Assembly (NCBI GenBank): GCA_012522765.1 | Contig: JAAYJW010000294.1 | Span: 1-40,308, forward strand | Reading direction: 5' to 3' | Source: a candidate division WS1 bacterium | Lineage (GTDB): Bacteria > Armatimonadota > Zipacnadia > Zipacnadales > UBA5352 | Length of the DNA: 40,308 nucleotides | Part shown: positions 1 through 9,907 of the stretch, piece after piece | Layout of the letters: each line of letters opens with the position of its first letter | Numbering within the stretch: position 1 is the stretch's first letter | Made by a program: the position numbers and the translations under genes | Notes under the pieces: generated by a model | Told to the model about the DNA's origin: nothing | The model's database searches: none | The model's input: only the letters and a program-made list of their open reading frames with translations

Positions 1-3000
1 CGCCTGCTGCAGGTTGCATTGCGCCAGCACCTCGCCACCGGGGCCCAGCGAGTAGACGTAGCCGGTCTCCGAGGCCACCAGCAGGTCCGGGTTCGCATCC
101 CCCAGCAGTTGCCCCATCAGCACCTCGCTGAAGGCGAAGCCGTAGTTGGGGAAGCTGAAGCCCTCCTGCGTCCGCCAGGTGCGGAGAGTGAAAGCACCCG
201 TGGAGGAGCCGTTAGCTATCTCCGGCACGCCGTCGCCGTTGAGATCGCCGATCGCCATCTGCACATCGCCAAGTTCCGAGTAGACGCCCGGCTGTCTGCG
301 GCCGCTCTCGTCGAAGACCTCGACTGCCCCGTAGTGATTGGCGAGCACGATGTTGAGCGTGCCATCGCCGTCGAGATCGTGCAGCGTCATCTCGTTCGGG
401 CCGTGAGGGACTCTGTTGTAGCGCCAGATCTCATTGAAGTCGAGGTCGTAGCGCAGCAGATTCCCGTTCATGGTGCCTACGATGATGTCCAACGCGCCGT
501 CCGCGTCGACATCTCCCACCGCCACCGCTCCGACTTGCGGCAGGCGGATTGAGCTTGTGCCCACCCGTAGCGGCACATCCACGTGGTGCTTGCGCTGCAG
601 TTCGCCGCTTCGTGCGTCGAGCACGTAAAGATGCTCATCCGCGGAGCCAAGCAGCACCTCAAGCGTCCCGTCTCGGTCAAGGTCCGCGTGAGCGACTGAG
701 AGCATTTTGCCGCCGGCCTCAAAGCGCCAGAGCGTCTCGCCCGATGTGGCCGTCGCCTGCGCGATCGGCCCGCGCAGCACGATCATCTCCTCGCTGCCGT
801 CGCCGGTGAGATCGACCGGATGGACCAGCCGCACCGGTTGCGCCGCATGATCTGTCGGCACCTCCACCTGCACCACGCGTTCGGCCTCCAGCGATGGAAG
901 CGCCTGCCGATCGTCGCCTCCCGCCGCAGAGGGCGTCTGCACCCGCGGCAGATAGCGGTTGAAGATCGCATCAAGCTCCGCCAGGCCGGCCGCAAGTTCG
1001 CCGAAGCCCGACAGGTCCATCTCCAGCCGACCCTCCTGCAGCATCAGCGGCATGCCCCCGACCGACACCGTCTGCAGGTCGGGCGGTCCGACGATCGTCA
1101 TGAACGGCGGCTCCGTCTGTAGTTCGACCGAGATCGGCTGCTCCATGTAAAGCTGGTCACGCATCTGCGTGACCTCCGCGCCCCACGCGCCGGTGCGCGT
1201 GAATGCGCCCATGCGCATCTCGGCGTCACCGTTCATCAGCGCCTCATCGCCCATCAGCACGATCATGTGCGGCTCACCGTTGCGCGTGACGAGCGCCGCC
1301 TCATCGCTGATGCGACGCACATCCCAGTCCTTCGGCGCGGCGTCGGTGTCGTTGTACAGGATCGTGTGGAAGGTGCGCACTTCGCCCGGCTGCATCTCGC
1401 CGCCAAGGCGCTGGCGCATGTAGGTGATGTGCCGGCCCATCTGGTCGATGCGCCCGGTTAACGAGGCCTCGGCGACGCCGTCGGCCTTGATGAAGAAGCG
1501 CTCCACGGGTGCGTCTGTAACCCATTCGCCCGGGACGGGCGGCGCATCCTCGGCCTCGACTTCTGCCATCACCTCGCCCGCCTCATTGCGCACCACGAAG
1601 CGGTCCAGCACCGGCCCCGGGCCCTCGCGCAGGGTGATGGTCAGCCGGTGCAGGCCGTCCTGCGCAATCTCGATATTCGGCGTGGGCGCGTCCTTTTCCC
1701 AGGTGGCAGAGGAGGGGCCGAAGACGCCGACGGGGATGTGAAAGTCAGTCTCTTCCCCGCCATCCACGCTCACGTAGAAGCTGTCCGAGCCGCTGCCGGT
1801 CCCTGAGGCGAAGAGCGTAAGCTCGTACTTCCCGGCGGGAAGATCGAGCGCCGTATCAAGACGAGAGCTGCTCGTGCCGAACTTAATCGCCTTCGCCACT
1901 CCCTCGGCCGGTTCGGTCGCCACGGACAACTCCCGTGAGCCCACGCCTCCCGGTCCCTGGCGCAGCGTGCTGAAGATGCGGCCTTCCTCCAGTGACTGCT
2001 CGCCCTCCGCGAAGGTCTTCCAGTTGCCGACGAAGGTGTAGTCGCCCGCCTCATTTGCCCGCAGGCGATCCGTCACCAGCACGAACTCACCCTTGAGCCA
2101 GACGATGTTGCGGATCCAGTCCGCTCCGTTGTAGTCGTAGACGGCGGTCTCGCAGAGGGTCGCCGTCGGCATGTCGGCGATTGCCTCGAGCGCGGTGCAG
2201 GAGGGAATGAGTTCCGCCGCGCGCCCGTCGCGGATCACGCTCACGCCGTTGTGATCGGTGGTGTTGCGCACGAGGTAGTCGCCGTCAACCAGCCAGTCGC
2301 GGCCATCGGCGTAGTACTTGATGATGGCGTTGCCATCGTACTGCAGGTGCTTGCCGCGCGAGTAGCCGTCGAGCAGGAAATACTCCGCATCCATCTCCAG
2401 GTTCTCACGGAAAGCGATCTTGTCGAAGCACTTCTCCAGCGGAATGTTCGGCGGGGTTGGCTCGCCGCCGTAGTCCGCGAAGTTGGTGGTGTACTGATAC
2501 ACCTCCGGATGCAGTTCGTAGACGGTGGCGCCGGCGAGATCCTCCCACACGACCGGCTGCACCGACTGGTCATAGGGACTGGCGTAGTCGCCCTCGCGCA
2601 CGCGGTCGAGCCACCAGAGGAAGCGGCCGTCGCGGTAGTACCACAGCGCCCAGTGCAGGTTCCGTGCGTAGGGCGCCTGTGCGTAGCCGGAGTCGCCGAA
2701 GCCCGCGGCGTCCCCGGTGTTGTCGCAGAAGCCAACCTCATACTCAGCATGTCGCAGCACGCTTCCGTTCTCGAAGTAGACGTAGTCATTCTCCGCCAGC
2801 GTATATTCCATCGTATGCTCCGGGACGATGGAGACGTATCCGGCGGCATCCTCCTGCGGCTTCCAGCTTCGCGCCTGGTTCATGAAGGCGTGGCGGCATT
2901 TGCGCTGCATCACCGACATCTGCCCGTCGACGTCGCCGTAGTAGCGCTCGAACCACCGCGACATCCAGTAGATGCCGATCAGCGGGAAGGTCGTGTGATT

Positions 3001-4440
3001 CCAGATGATGCCCGGGTTCTCTTCGATGCGGCTGTAGCCGGAAGTGCGTGCGGGCAGCACGTAGAGCGTGTTGAGGATCACGTTAGTTGCCTGCAGGCGC
3101 TCGGCGTCGGTCCAGACAGGCGCCTCCTCCACCACGTCCCACATCGCGCCGATCATGTCCGAGGTAGTCTCCTCAGGCCAGGTGATATGAAACGCGGGGT
3201 CCTGCTGAAAGCGCTCGGCGGCGGGTCCGAGGATGATCGCCTTCGCCCGCTGTGCCCGCACGAGCTGGCCGGTGTCGCGGTAGGAGCGCACGGCCTCCCA
3301 GAACTGTCGCGTGACATCAATCCCGACCGGCTGGTCGAGGATTCGCTGCTCCGCCGCCTCATCAGGCACAGGCGCGTTGGAGACCTCAAGCAGCGGCCCC
3401 TCGAAGGCGAACTCGGCCGCCTGCGGTACGCGCGCGATCAGCGCCTCCACGCCGGCCGCGAGTCCTGCGTCATCGGATGCGCCGACCACCACGATGTTCA
3501 TGCCGCGCGGCCAGTTGAAAGGCTCATGCACCACCTGCAGCAGATGCGCCCCGGCGCCGGGCTTGAGCGCGTTGATCTCCAGGTACTTGTTCCAGTAGAG
3601 ACGCTCGATCACGAAGTTGTTGTTGAGGTTGCCGAGGGCGATGATCGTGCCATCCTTGCCCACCAGCGACCGTGCGTCGGCAGTGACGGGCAGGCGCGCG
3701 CCGGTCGCTGCCTCGATGGCCGCGGCAAGGCGCTCACCCAGCGCCGCGTACTGCTCGCCCTGCGGGATGCAGATCGTGGCGGCAGGCTGCCCTCCGGCCA
3801 CGATCGGTGTGCGCAGGTTCAGCGGCCGCGCCTCATCCACTCCCATCGAGCCGTGCGCCGCGAGCGGGAAGCGTGTCCCCCAGGTCTCGCGATCTACCAC
3901 CTGAAGCGACGCATCATCTATGAGCGACTCGGTGGTCCAGTAATGCGTGGTGAAGATGTAGATGCGCGCGGTGGTGGTGTCCTCCGGGGCTTCGAGGGCG
4001 ACCGCGTAGCGCTGCCAGTCGCCGCCGACGGCCGGCGCCATGGTGATGTTGCGCAGCGTATTCGACGGCAGGAAGCGAAGCTGGAGGTTAAGCGCGGCAT
4101 CATGATTTCGGGAGATGGCCTTCGCGTGAACGGAGAGCAGGTAGAGCCGGTTCGGCTCGACCGCGACATCCTGCGTGAGGCCGACGGCCCAGGTGTTGTC
4201 GCGCTCCTCCGGGCCGGTATCTATCAGCCGGATGGCGCGCTCACCCGAATGCGCGTCATCAGCGACCTCGATCCGGCTCTCCGGCACATTGCCGCCGTAG
4301 CGGCTCCAGCCAGTCGGGATGCCATCCTCGCCGATCGCCTCGAAGTCGGGGTTGGTCAGGAGTTCCTGCTGAGCCGCGGCGGGAAGCACGAAGAGAACGA
4401 GCAGCGCGAGTGACAGTGAGAGCGCGGGAAGTCGCGTCAT
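1..4440 (-). CDS. Large secreted protein, partial (C-terminus beyond the window edge); N-terminal signal peptide, carbohydrate-binding-like N-terminal region, FG-GAP/VCBS-like repeats near the visible C-terminal end
   Basis: Reverse-strand reading from ATG at 4440 (MTRLPALSLSLALLVLFVLPAAAQQELLTNPDFEAIGEDGIPTGWSRYGG...) stays open to base 1 by manual translation. Near the edge: DLDRDGTLEVLLGSADEHLYVLDARSGE, DVDADGALDIIVGTMNGNLLRYD, DLDGDGTLNIVLANHYGAVEVFDESG. Not in the ORF track because no stop lies in the window. Confidence 0.85.
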   Translation of the reverse strand, partial: MTRLPALSLSLALLVLFVLPAAAQQELLTNPDFEAIGEDGIPTGWSRYGGNVPESRIEVADDAHSGERAIRLIDTGPEERDNTWAVGLTQDVAVEPNRLYLLSVHAKAISRNHDAALNLQLRFLPSNTLRNITMAPAVGGDWQRYAVALEAPEDTTTARIYIFTTHYWTTESLIDDASLQVVDRETWGTRFPLAAHGSMGVDEARPLNLRTPIVAGGQPAATICIPQGEQYAALGERLAAAIEAATGARLPVTADARSLVGKDGTIIALGNLNNNFVIERLYWNKYLEINALKPGAGAHLLQVVHEPFNWPRGMNIVVVGASDDAGLAAGVEALIARVPQAAEFAFEGPLLEVSNAPVPDEAAEQRILDQPVGIDVTRQFWEAVRSYRDTGQLVRAQRAKAIILGPAAERFQQDPAFHITWPEETTSDMIGAMWDVVEEAPVWTDAERLQATNVILNTLYVLPARTSGYSRIEENPGIIWNHTTFPLIGIYWMSRWFERYYGDVDGQMSVMQRKCRHAFMNQARSWKPQEDAAGYVSIVPEHTMEYTLAENDYVYFENGSVLRHAEYEVGFCDNTGDAAGFGDSGYAQAPYARNLHWALWYYRDGRFLWWLDRVREGDYASPYDQSVQPVVWEDLAGATVYELHPEVYQYTTNFADYGGEPTPPNIPLEKCFDKIAFRENLEMDAEYFLLDGYSRGKHLQYDGNAIIKYYADGRDWLVDGDYLVRNTTDHNGVSVIRDGRAAELIPSCTALEAIADMPTATLCETAVYDYNGADWIRNIVWLKGEFVLVTDRLRANEAGDYTFVGNWKTFAEGEQSLEEGRIFSTLRQGPGGVGSRELSVATEPAEGVAKAIKFGTSSSRLDTALDLPAGKYELTLFASGTGSGSDSFYVSVDGGEETDFHIPVGVFGPSSATWEKDAPTPNIEIAQDGLHRLTITLREGPGPVLDRFVVRNEAGEVMAEVEAEDAPPVPGEWVTDAPVERFFIKADGVAEASLTGRIDQMGRHITYMRQRLGGEMQPGEVRTFHTILYNDTDAAPKDWDVRRISDEAALVTRNGEPHMIVLMGDEALMNGDAEMRMGAFTRTGAWGAEVTQMRDQLYMEQPISVELQTEPPFMTIVGPPDLQTVSVGGMPLMLQEGRLEMDLSGFGELAAGLAELDAIFNRYLPRVQTPSAAGGDDRQALPSLEAERVVQVEVPTDHAAQPVRLVHPVDLTGDGSEEMIVLRGPIAQATATSGETLWRFEAGGKMLSVAHADLDRDGTLEVLLGSADEHLYVLDARSGELQRKHHVDVPLRVGTSSIRLPQVGAVAVGDVDADGALDIIVGTMNGNLLRYDLDFNEIWRYNRVPHGPNEMTLHDLDGDGTLNIVLANHYGAVEVFDESGRRQPGVYSELGDVQMAIGDLNGDGVPEIANGSSTGAFTLRTWRTQEGFSFPNYGFAFSEVLMGQLLGDANPDLLVASETGYVYSLGPGGEVLAQCNLQQA

Positions 4441-4522
4441 CAGGGCCACCTCCACCGGCGTCAAGGATGCTCCCGATAGATTCCATCGCGTACAGCGCCG
4501 CACCTGCCTGCCGCAGATCGCG

Positions 4523-5350
4523 CTACGTCAGGCGATACAGCTCCTTCGCGTTGAGACCCAGGATGCTGCGCTTGTCATCATCAGACAGTTCCGCGCAGAG
4601 CAGCCTGCCGAGGCCCGGGCGGGGGTCAATGAACGGACTGTCCGTGCCCCACAGGATACGGTGCGCGCCCACTCGCGCCACCATCCGCTCGACGCCGCGG
4701 TAGACCAGTCGCGATCCGGTCAGGTCCAGCCAGACGCGGTCGCAGCTTTCCGCCAGCGCGATCGAAGCCTCGATCACCGGCCAGCCACTCGCCGAGTGCG
4801 CGTTCACGAACTGCACGTTCGGGTAGCGCTCCGCCAGCTTGCCGACCACCTTGATCGCGCCGCCCTCACCGTTCCAGGCATGCGAGAGGATCGCCAGCGA
4901 ATGCTCGTTGGCATACTCATACGCGGGCGCGTAGCCCTCGTTCAGGCAGTCGGTCCCGTGCAGCGACGAGTGGAACTTGAAGGCGACAATGCCGCCATGC
5001 TCGTGCCAGTGCGCGACCTCCGCCTCCACCTCCGCCCGCGGATAGTTCGGGTTGACCACCACGAAGGGGATGATGCGCCCCGGAAACTGCTCCGCCGCCT
5101 CGTAGACGTGCTGGTTCCCCATGCGGTAGTCGCCGACGATGGCGAGGTGCGGGCTGACGATCGAAGCGTCGATCCCGAGGCGGTCCATCATCCGCACCAT
5201 CGCAGCAGGCGACCCCTCCTCGCGCACGAGGAAGTTGAAGTAGGGGCCCATGTGCGTGTGCGCATCGCAGATGAAGAGGCTATCCACCGGCATCCCGGCC
5301 ACCGCGTGGTCCATCAGGCTCATGCTCGCTTCGCTCTCCATCGCGCTCAC
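4523..5350 (-). CDS. Amidohydrolase-family (PF04909-like) TIM-barrel metal-dependent hydrolase
   Basis: DAHTHMG (HxH), FKFHSS, HAWNGEGG and WGTDSPFIDPRPG motifs; GTG start overlaps the upstream gene's TGA (GTGA). Confidence 0.85.
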   Translation of the reverse strand: MSAMESEASMSLMDHAVAGMPVDSLFICDAHTHMGPYFNFLVREEGSPAAMVRMMDRLGIDASIVSPHLAIVGDYRMGNQHVYEAAEQFPGRIIPFVVVNPNYPRAEVEAEVAHWHEHGGIVAFKFHSSLHGTDCLNEGYAPAYEYANEHSLAILSHAWNGEGGAIKVVGKLAERYPNVQFVNAHSASGWPVIEASIALAESCDRVWLDLTGSRLVYRGVERMVARVGAHRILWGTDSPFIDPRPGLGRLLCAELSDDDKRSILGLNAKELYRLT

Positions 5351-6105
5351 TCCCTCTCACCGAGCAGCCGCAGCAGGTTGCCGCCGGCGATCTTCGCTTT
5401 GTCCTCATCGCTCACATCCGCATACGCCACCAGCGCCATCGGCCCGCCGGTCTCAAGCTCCGGCAGCGCGGTCCCGAAGACCAGGCGCTCGGCGCCGAAG
5501 CGCTCGCAGATGCCCTCCACGCCCATGAACGCCCCGTAGGTGTTCGCTTCGAGGTAGAGGTTCGGGTGCCGCTCCATCAGCGGATAGACGGAGCGGTCGA
5601 TGCGGTAGAAGGTCTCCAGCACGAGCAGCGACAGACGTGGATGGCACGCGAGGATGCCCGCGATCGCGTCCCAGCCCACCTCTTTGATGTCCACCAGCAG
5701 CGGCACGTTGGCGCATGCGAGGGCATCGAACAGCGGCCCGGCGCACCACTCGCCGACGCTCCACGCATGCTTCTTCGGAAAGATGCGCACCGCGCCACCG
5801 GCGGCCTTCACCTGCCGGGCGAACTCCAGCGCCGGCGCAAGCTCCTCCGTGGCCGGTGGCAGGGCGACAAAGCAGGGCCTGATGCGCTCGTTGGCGGCCA
5901 CCTCGTCGAGCAGCATCCGGTTACCCTCAGCGGGCGACCACTCCCACGCGGAGGCGTGGTAGGCGAGGCCGCCCTCGATGCCCGCGCGGTCCCATTCGGC
6001 CAGCAGGCTCTCCGTCTCGGTGAACTGCTCGGGCTGAGGTGTTGACCACCTGCCCACGCGGGCGTTGCAGTCTATCCACCGCAGCGCCGGACTTGAATCG
6101 GTCAT
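5347..6105 (-). CDS. Amidohydrolase-like paralog, apparently lacking metal-binding residues
   Basis: Similar size and layout to the downstream gene; HxH replaced by CNARVG and WGTDSP replaced by FGTALP; C-terminus DKAKIAGGNLLRLLGE is typical of the family. Confidence 0.75.
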   Translation of the reverse strand: MTDSSPALRWIDCNARVGRWSTPQPEQFTETESLLAEWDRAGIEGGLAYHASAWEWSPAEGNRMLLDEVAANERIRPCFVALPPATEELAPALEFARQVKAAGGAVRIFPKKHAWSVGEWCAGPLFDALACANVPLLVDIKEVGWDAIAGILACHPRLSLLVLETFYRIDRSVYPLMERHPNLYLEANTYGAFMGVEGICERFGAERLVFGTALPELETGGPMALVAYADVSDEDKAKIAGGNLLRLLGERE

Positions 6106-6244
6106 CCACGGTCATCCCTTCGTGCTTCCGCGACTTCATTGCGCGACGCGCTTCGCCGTCGCCGCCGCCGGCACCTGCGCGAGAGGCAGGAAGCCTTCGC
6201 TCAGCGCCGAATTGCGGTGAGGCCGTGCATCAACGACAGCGGGA

Positions 6245-6811
6245 GTGTGTCCTGTGACAGATGGCGATGACAGGCAGTTGCGTGAGGTAACGATCGAGAG
6301 CAACGAGGTCTTCAGCGGCAAGCTGCTGCATCTGCGCGTTGACGACGTCGAACTTCCGGATGGCACACGCTCGAAACGCGAGATCGTGGTGCATCGTGGT
6401 GCGGTGGCGGCCGTGGCCCTCAATAACGCGAGCGAGGTGCTGCTGGTGCGCCAGTGGCGGCATCCGGCAGGTGAGGCGCTGCTGGAGATACCGGCGGGCA
6501 CCTGCGAAGAGGGCGAGGAAGCGGAGGAGACGCTTCGGCGCGAGTTGGCGGAGGAGATCTCCTGCCGCGCGGACCGGATCGAGCACCTGGCGGATCTCTA
6601 CGTGGCGCCCGGCTACAGCACCGAGCTGATCCGCCTCTACCTCGCGACGGAGCTTGCGAGCGCCTGCGGCGAGGCGGACGCCGACGAGAACATCGAGATA
6701 GTGACGCTCCCGCTGGAGGAAGCGCTGGAGATGTGCCGCGACGGCCGCCTGCGCGATGGCAAGACGGTGTCGGGGCTGCTGCTGGCGGCACAGCGGTTGG
6801 GCGTGCAGTAG
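6245..6811 (+). CDS. NUDIX hydrolase, ADP-ribose pyrophosphatase-like
   Basis: Nudix-box-like segment EIPAGTCEEGEEAEETLRRELAEEISCRA; GTG at 6254 with GGGAG upstream is an alternative start. Confidence 0.88.
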   Translation: MCPVTDGDDRQLREVTIESNEVFSGKLLHLRVDDVELPDGTRSKREIVVHRGAVAAVALNNASEVLLVRQWRHPAGEALLEIPAGTCEEGEEAEETLRRELAEEISCRADRIEHLADLYVAPGYSTELIRLYLATELASACGEADADENIEIVTLPLEEALEMCRDGRLRDGKTVSGLLLAAQRLGVQ

Positions 6812-6905
6812 CCCGCCCGGTGCCTCTGTCGCGAAACCCCTTGCGCTTCCACCTGTCAGTACACCTGACAGGCAGCAATTACCGCGGGAGGCGGAGTGGA
6901 TAGTA

Positions 6906-7889
6906 TTGCTCTCATTCACAGGGTCGGCGCGAAGACTGCGACTGCTGGCGCTGATCGCGTTGCTCACAACAGCCGCATCGGTTCTGTGGGGCTCGCCGGG
7001 CGCACCGGCCTCGTCGCAAGTGGTGATCGTGCGCGCCGAGCAGATCATGACCCTCGATGGGCTGCTGAACCCGACGTGGCTCTTCCCCGACGGCAGAATC
7101 GACTACGGTGTCATCGAGCGCCTGCTCAACGAGACGGTGTCCGCTGTCACGGGTGAACAGAACACGTTGGCCGCCTGGAGGTCGCTCATCAGCCCCAGCG
7201 ACCGCGTGGGGATTCAGATCGATGTGGCGGGGATCCAGCCGCACGACCCGGTGCTTGAGGCGCTGGTGAGGCGCATCGTGGACGCCGGTGTGCCGTTGCG
7301 CAACATCATCATCTTCTCGGCGGATGAGACCGAGCTCTTCCGCGCCGGCTATGACCTCAGTGGCACCGTGCCGGGTGCGCGGGTGATGGCGAGCGATGCG
7401 ATCAAGTACCGCGACGGCGTCAGCCGGATCGTGCTCAACCACGTGACGAAGATCATCAACCTCAGCCGCCTTCGAGTGGACCCGGAGATCGGCATGCACG
7501 GGGCACTGGCGAACTACCTCGCGGTGGTGCCTTACGAGGAGCGGACGAGACTGCGGCGCAACCCCGACCAACTGGCGGCGGCGGCAGCGATACCGACGGT
7601 GCGCCGAAGCTCCATCCTGCACATCATCCACGCGCTTGAGCCGGCGTACGCGGTGAGCGACAGCGGCAGGAAGTACAGCGTCTGGCAGTACAACGGGCTG
7701 CTGGCGTCCGTGGACCCGGTGGCGGTGGATACCGTCGCGCAGGGCATCCTGCGCGAGCGGATCAGTGAGGAACTCGGCGCCGAAGCGGCCGCCAGCCTTC
7801 AGGTGCCCTACCTGGTGGCGGCAGCGGAGCAGTTCCGCCTCGGCAATACTTCACCCGACTGCATCGAGGTCGTGCAGATCGGCCCGTGA
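6906..7889 (+). CDS. DUF362-like protein with N-terminal signal/TM segment
   Basis: Supplied ORF starts at 6756 but overlaps the NUDIX gene; TTG at 6906 follows GGGAGGCGGA. N-terminal LRLLALIALLTTAASVL; DUF362-like VSRIVLNHVTKIINLSRLRVDPEIGMHGALANYL and SVDPVAVDTVAQGIL. Confidence 0.65.
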   Translation: MLSFTGSARRLRLLALIALLTTAASVLWGSPGAPASSQVVIVRAEQIMTLDGLLNPTWLFPDGRIDYGVIERLLNETVSAVTGEQNTLAAWRSLISPSDRVGIQIDVAGIQPHDPVLEALVRRIVDAGVPLRNIIIFSADETELFRAGYDLSGTVPGARVMASDAIKYRDGVSRIVLNHVTKIINLSRLRVDPEIGMHGALANYLAVVPYEERTRLRRNPDQLAAAAAIPTVRRSSILHIIHALEPAYAVSDSGRKYSVWQYNGLLASVDPVAVDTVAQGILRERISEELGAEAAASLQVPYLVAAAEQFRLGNTSPDCIEVVQIGP

Positions 7890-7976
7890 CGCAGGACCGA
7901 ACATGATGCCACTCACTCGCGCCCCGGCGTGAAGGGCCTGTCCACGCAACCCGTATCGGAAGGCAGGGCGCTCATT

Positions 7977-8001
7977 CGGGGCACCCGCAGCGGGTGCCCC
8001 G
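7977..8001 (+). terminator. Intrinsic terminator-like hairpin
   Basis: CGGGGCACCC-GCAGC-GGGTGCCCCG, perfect 10-bp stem, then AGGCTTTTGG; about 90 bp after the DUF362-like stop. Confidence 0.65.
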
Positions 8002-8024
8002 AGGCTTTTGGGGCACCGTGGTCG

Positions 8025-8054
8025 TTGACTTCCCGCCGGAGCGCCCGGTATAAT
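8025..8054 (+). promoter_or_regulatory. Sigma70-type promoter candidate for the DMT transporter gene
   Basis: TTGACT-N18-TATAAT at 8025-8030 and 8049-8054, 45 bp before the ATG at 8099. Confidence 0.7.
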
Positions 8055-8098
8055 TGATTTTCCAGCCAGGCGCATCCGAACGGGAGCCAATCGGCGTA

Positions 8099-9094
8099 AT
8101 GTCCGCACCATCCCCCACCCCTACCGATCAGGCAGAGCACGGCCATCATGTCTCGCCATGGACATGGGTGCTGCTGGCTACCGTGCCGCTCACGTGGGGC
8201 TTCAACTTCATATCGCTCAAGATACTCAAAGAGGATTTCGGCGTCGCCGGCCCGCTCGCGGGTGTCTACGGCATGCTCTCGGCGCGCTATGTGCTGATCG
8301 TGGTCGCACTGCTGGTGACGCTGTGGGTGCTGGAGCGCGATCTCACCATCCGCCGCGAGCACTGGCGGTACTTCCTCGGCTTTTCGTTCTTCACGGTGAT
8401 CGTCTACCAGGGCTGCTTCGCCGCCGGTGTCTTCTACACGCTCGCCGCTGAGGGCGCTCTGCTGATCTCCACCGCTCCTCTGTGGGCCGCACTCATCAAC
8501 CACGCGCTGGGCTGGGAGAGGCTCACGCTGCGGCAGGCCGGGGCCACGGCGCTTGGCTTCGTCGGCATAGCGGCGGTAGTCTTCGGCGGCCTCAGCTCGA
8601 AGTCAGTTCCGGAAAACCACGGCTTTGGTATCGCGATCATGTTCCTCGCCGGGATACTCTGGGCGAGCTACGCGGTCTTCTCCAAGCCGCTGCTGCGCCA
8701 CTACTCGCCGCTGAAGGTCACCACGTGGATACACACCATCGGCGCTGTCGTCCTGATTCCGGTCGGCGCGCCGGCAGCGCTGCAGGTGGACTGGGCGGCG
8801 ATGTCGCTCGTCACGTGGCTGTGCCTGATCCACTTCTCGCTACTGGCCGGGGTTTACGCCTTTGTGGTATGGTACCGCGGTGTGCAGACCATCGGATCAT
8901 CGAGAACCGTGCTGTTTCAGTATTGCGTTCCCTTGGTTGCCACAACACTCGCCTACCTGCTGCTGCACGAAGTGCCCACGCTGCTGCAGGTTATCGGGAT
9001 AGCGGTGACGCTGACCGGCGTGAACCTGGCGGTCAGAAGCGGCCGCCCGCCGGCGGTAGAGCTGGCCCAGGTAACAGGTCCTTCCGGGGAGTGA
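8099..9094 (+). CDS. DMT-superfamily transporter (EamA family)
   Basis: About 10 hydrophobic helices, e.g. TWVLLATVPLTWGFNFISLKIL; ATG at 8099 lies downstream of the promoter, unlike the 8054 ORF start. Confidence 0.85.
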   Translation: MSAPSPTPTDQAEHGHHVSPWTWVLLATVPLTWGFNFISLKILKEDFGVAGPLAGVYGMLSARYVLIVVALLVTLWVLERDLTIRREHWRYFLGFSFFTVIVYQGCFAAGVFYTLAAEGALLISTAPLWAALINHALGWERLTLRQAGATALGFVGIAAVVFGGLSSKSVPENHGFGIAIMFLAGILWASYAVFSKPLLRHYSPLKVTTWIHTIGAVVLIPVGAPAALQVDWAAMSLVTWLCLIHFSLLAGVYAFVVWYRGVQTIGSSRTVLFQYCVPLVATTLAYLLLHEVPTLLQVIGIAVTLTGVNLAVRSGRPPAVELAQVTGPSGE

Positions 9095-9099
9095 CAGGG

Positions 9100-9864
9100 A
9101 TGAAGGCGCTGGTGTTCAGCGATGTTCATGGCGAGCGCGATCCGGTGCAGAAGCTGATGCGGCTCGCGCCGGATCTGGGCTGCGACTTCGGCCTCTTCTG
9201 CGGCGATATCGTGCGCGGCAGTGCCCGCGGCAGCGAGTTCATGGCGGCAAAGAGCGAGGGGCGCGAGCCCGACATGAGCCTCGAAGCGGTGCAGAAGGAG
9301 CGCGGCGAGGACTACGCGCTCTACGCCGAGTTCCATAACACCCTGCGGCCGTCGCCCTTCCCGATCTACGGCGTACCCGGCAACATGGATGCGCCCGAGG
9401 GCCGCTACCTGACCTGCGCACTCGCCGAGGAGGGTGCCGATTCGCCGCTTGAGGTGGTGCATCGCTCGATGGCACGCTGTGGCGAGTGGGTCATCTGCGG
9501 CCTCGGCGGACAGATCACGGAGGTTGACCGCGAGGAGGTCTTCGTGCTGCAGTATCCTCGCTGGGAGGCCATGCATCATCTGAGGCTGTTTGAGCTGGTG
9601 GAGGGCCCCCGCATCATGCTCCTGCACACGCCGCCGATCGGCGAGGTGGTTGACCGCGACAATGGCGGGCACAAGGGCAGCCAGGTGGTCAACGAACTGA
9701 TCCACACCTATCGCCCGGAACTGGCCGTCTGCGGACACGCGCATGACGCCGAGGGCCAGGAGATGGTCGGCAGCACACTCGTCGTCAACCCCGGCTCACT
9801 CAGGGGCGGCCACTTTGCGGTCGTGGACCTTGAGGCGATGGAGGCCGACCTGCGGACGCTGTAG
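9100..9864 (+). CDS. Calcineurin-like metallophosphoesterase
   Basis: ATG at 9100 (MKALVFSDVHGERDPV); FSDVH, FCGDIV, VPGNMD and CGHAHD motifs. Confidence 0.85.
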   Translation: MKALVFSDVHGERDPVQKLMRLAPDLGCDFGLFCGDIVRGSARGSEFMAAKSEGREPDMSLEAVQKERGEDYALYAEFHNTLRPSPFPIYGVPGNMDAPEGRYLTCALAEEGADSPLEVVHRSMARCGEWVICGLGGQITEVDREEVFVLQYPRWEAMHHLRLFELVEGPRIMLLHTPPIGEVVDRDNGGHKGSQVVNELIHTYRPELAVCGHAHDAEGQEMVGSTLVVNPGSLRGGHFAVVDLEAMEADLRTL

Positions 9865-9907
9865 ACGACCCCGTGGTAGGGGCACTCCTGCCCGTGCATG
9901 TTATTTC

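Noticed and set aside
2251-4413. 720-aa + strand ORF
   Set aside because: Lies antisense to the continuous signal-peptide-bearing gene on the - strand; its composition (Arg/His/Val-rich, no recognisable motifs) is typical of high-GC shadow ORFs.
4661-5539. 292-aa + strand ORF
   Set aside because: Antisense shadow of the amidohydrolase pair, which has clear family motifs.
6756-6905. N-terminal extension of the DUF362-like ORF
   Set aside because: Overlaps the NUDIX gene end; the RBS and signal-peptide-like start fit TTG 6906 better.
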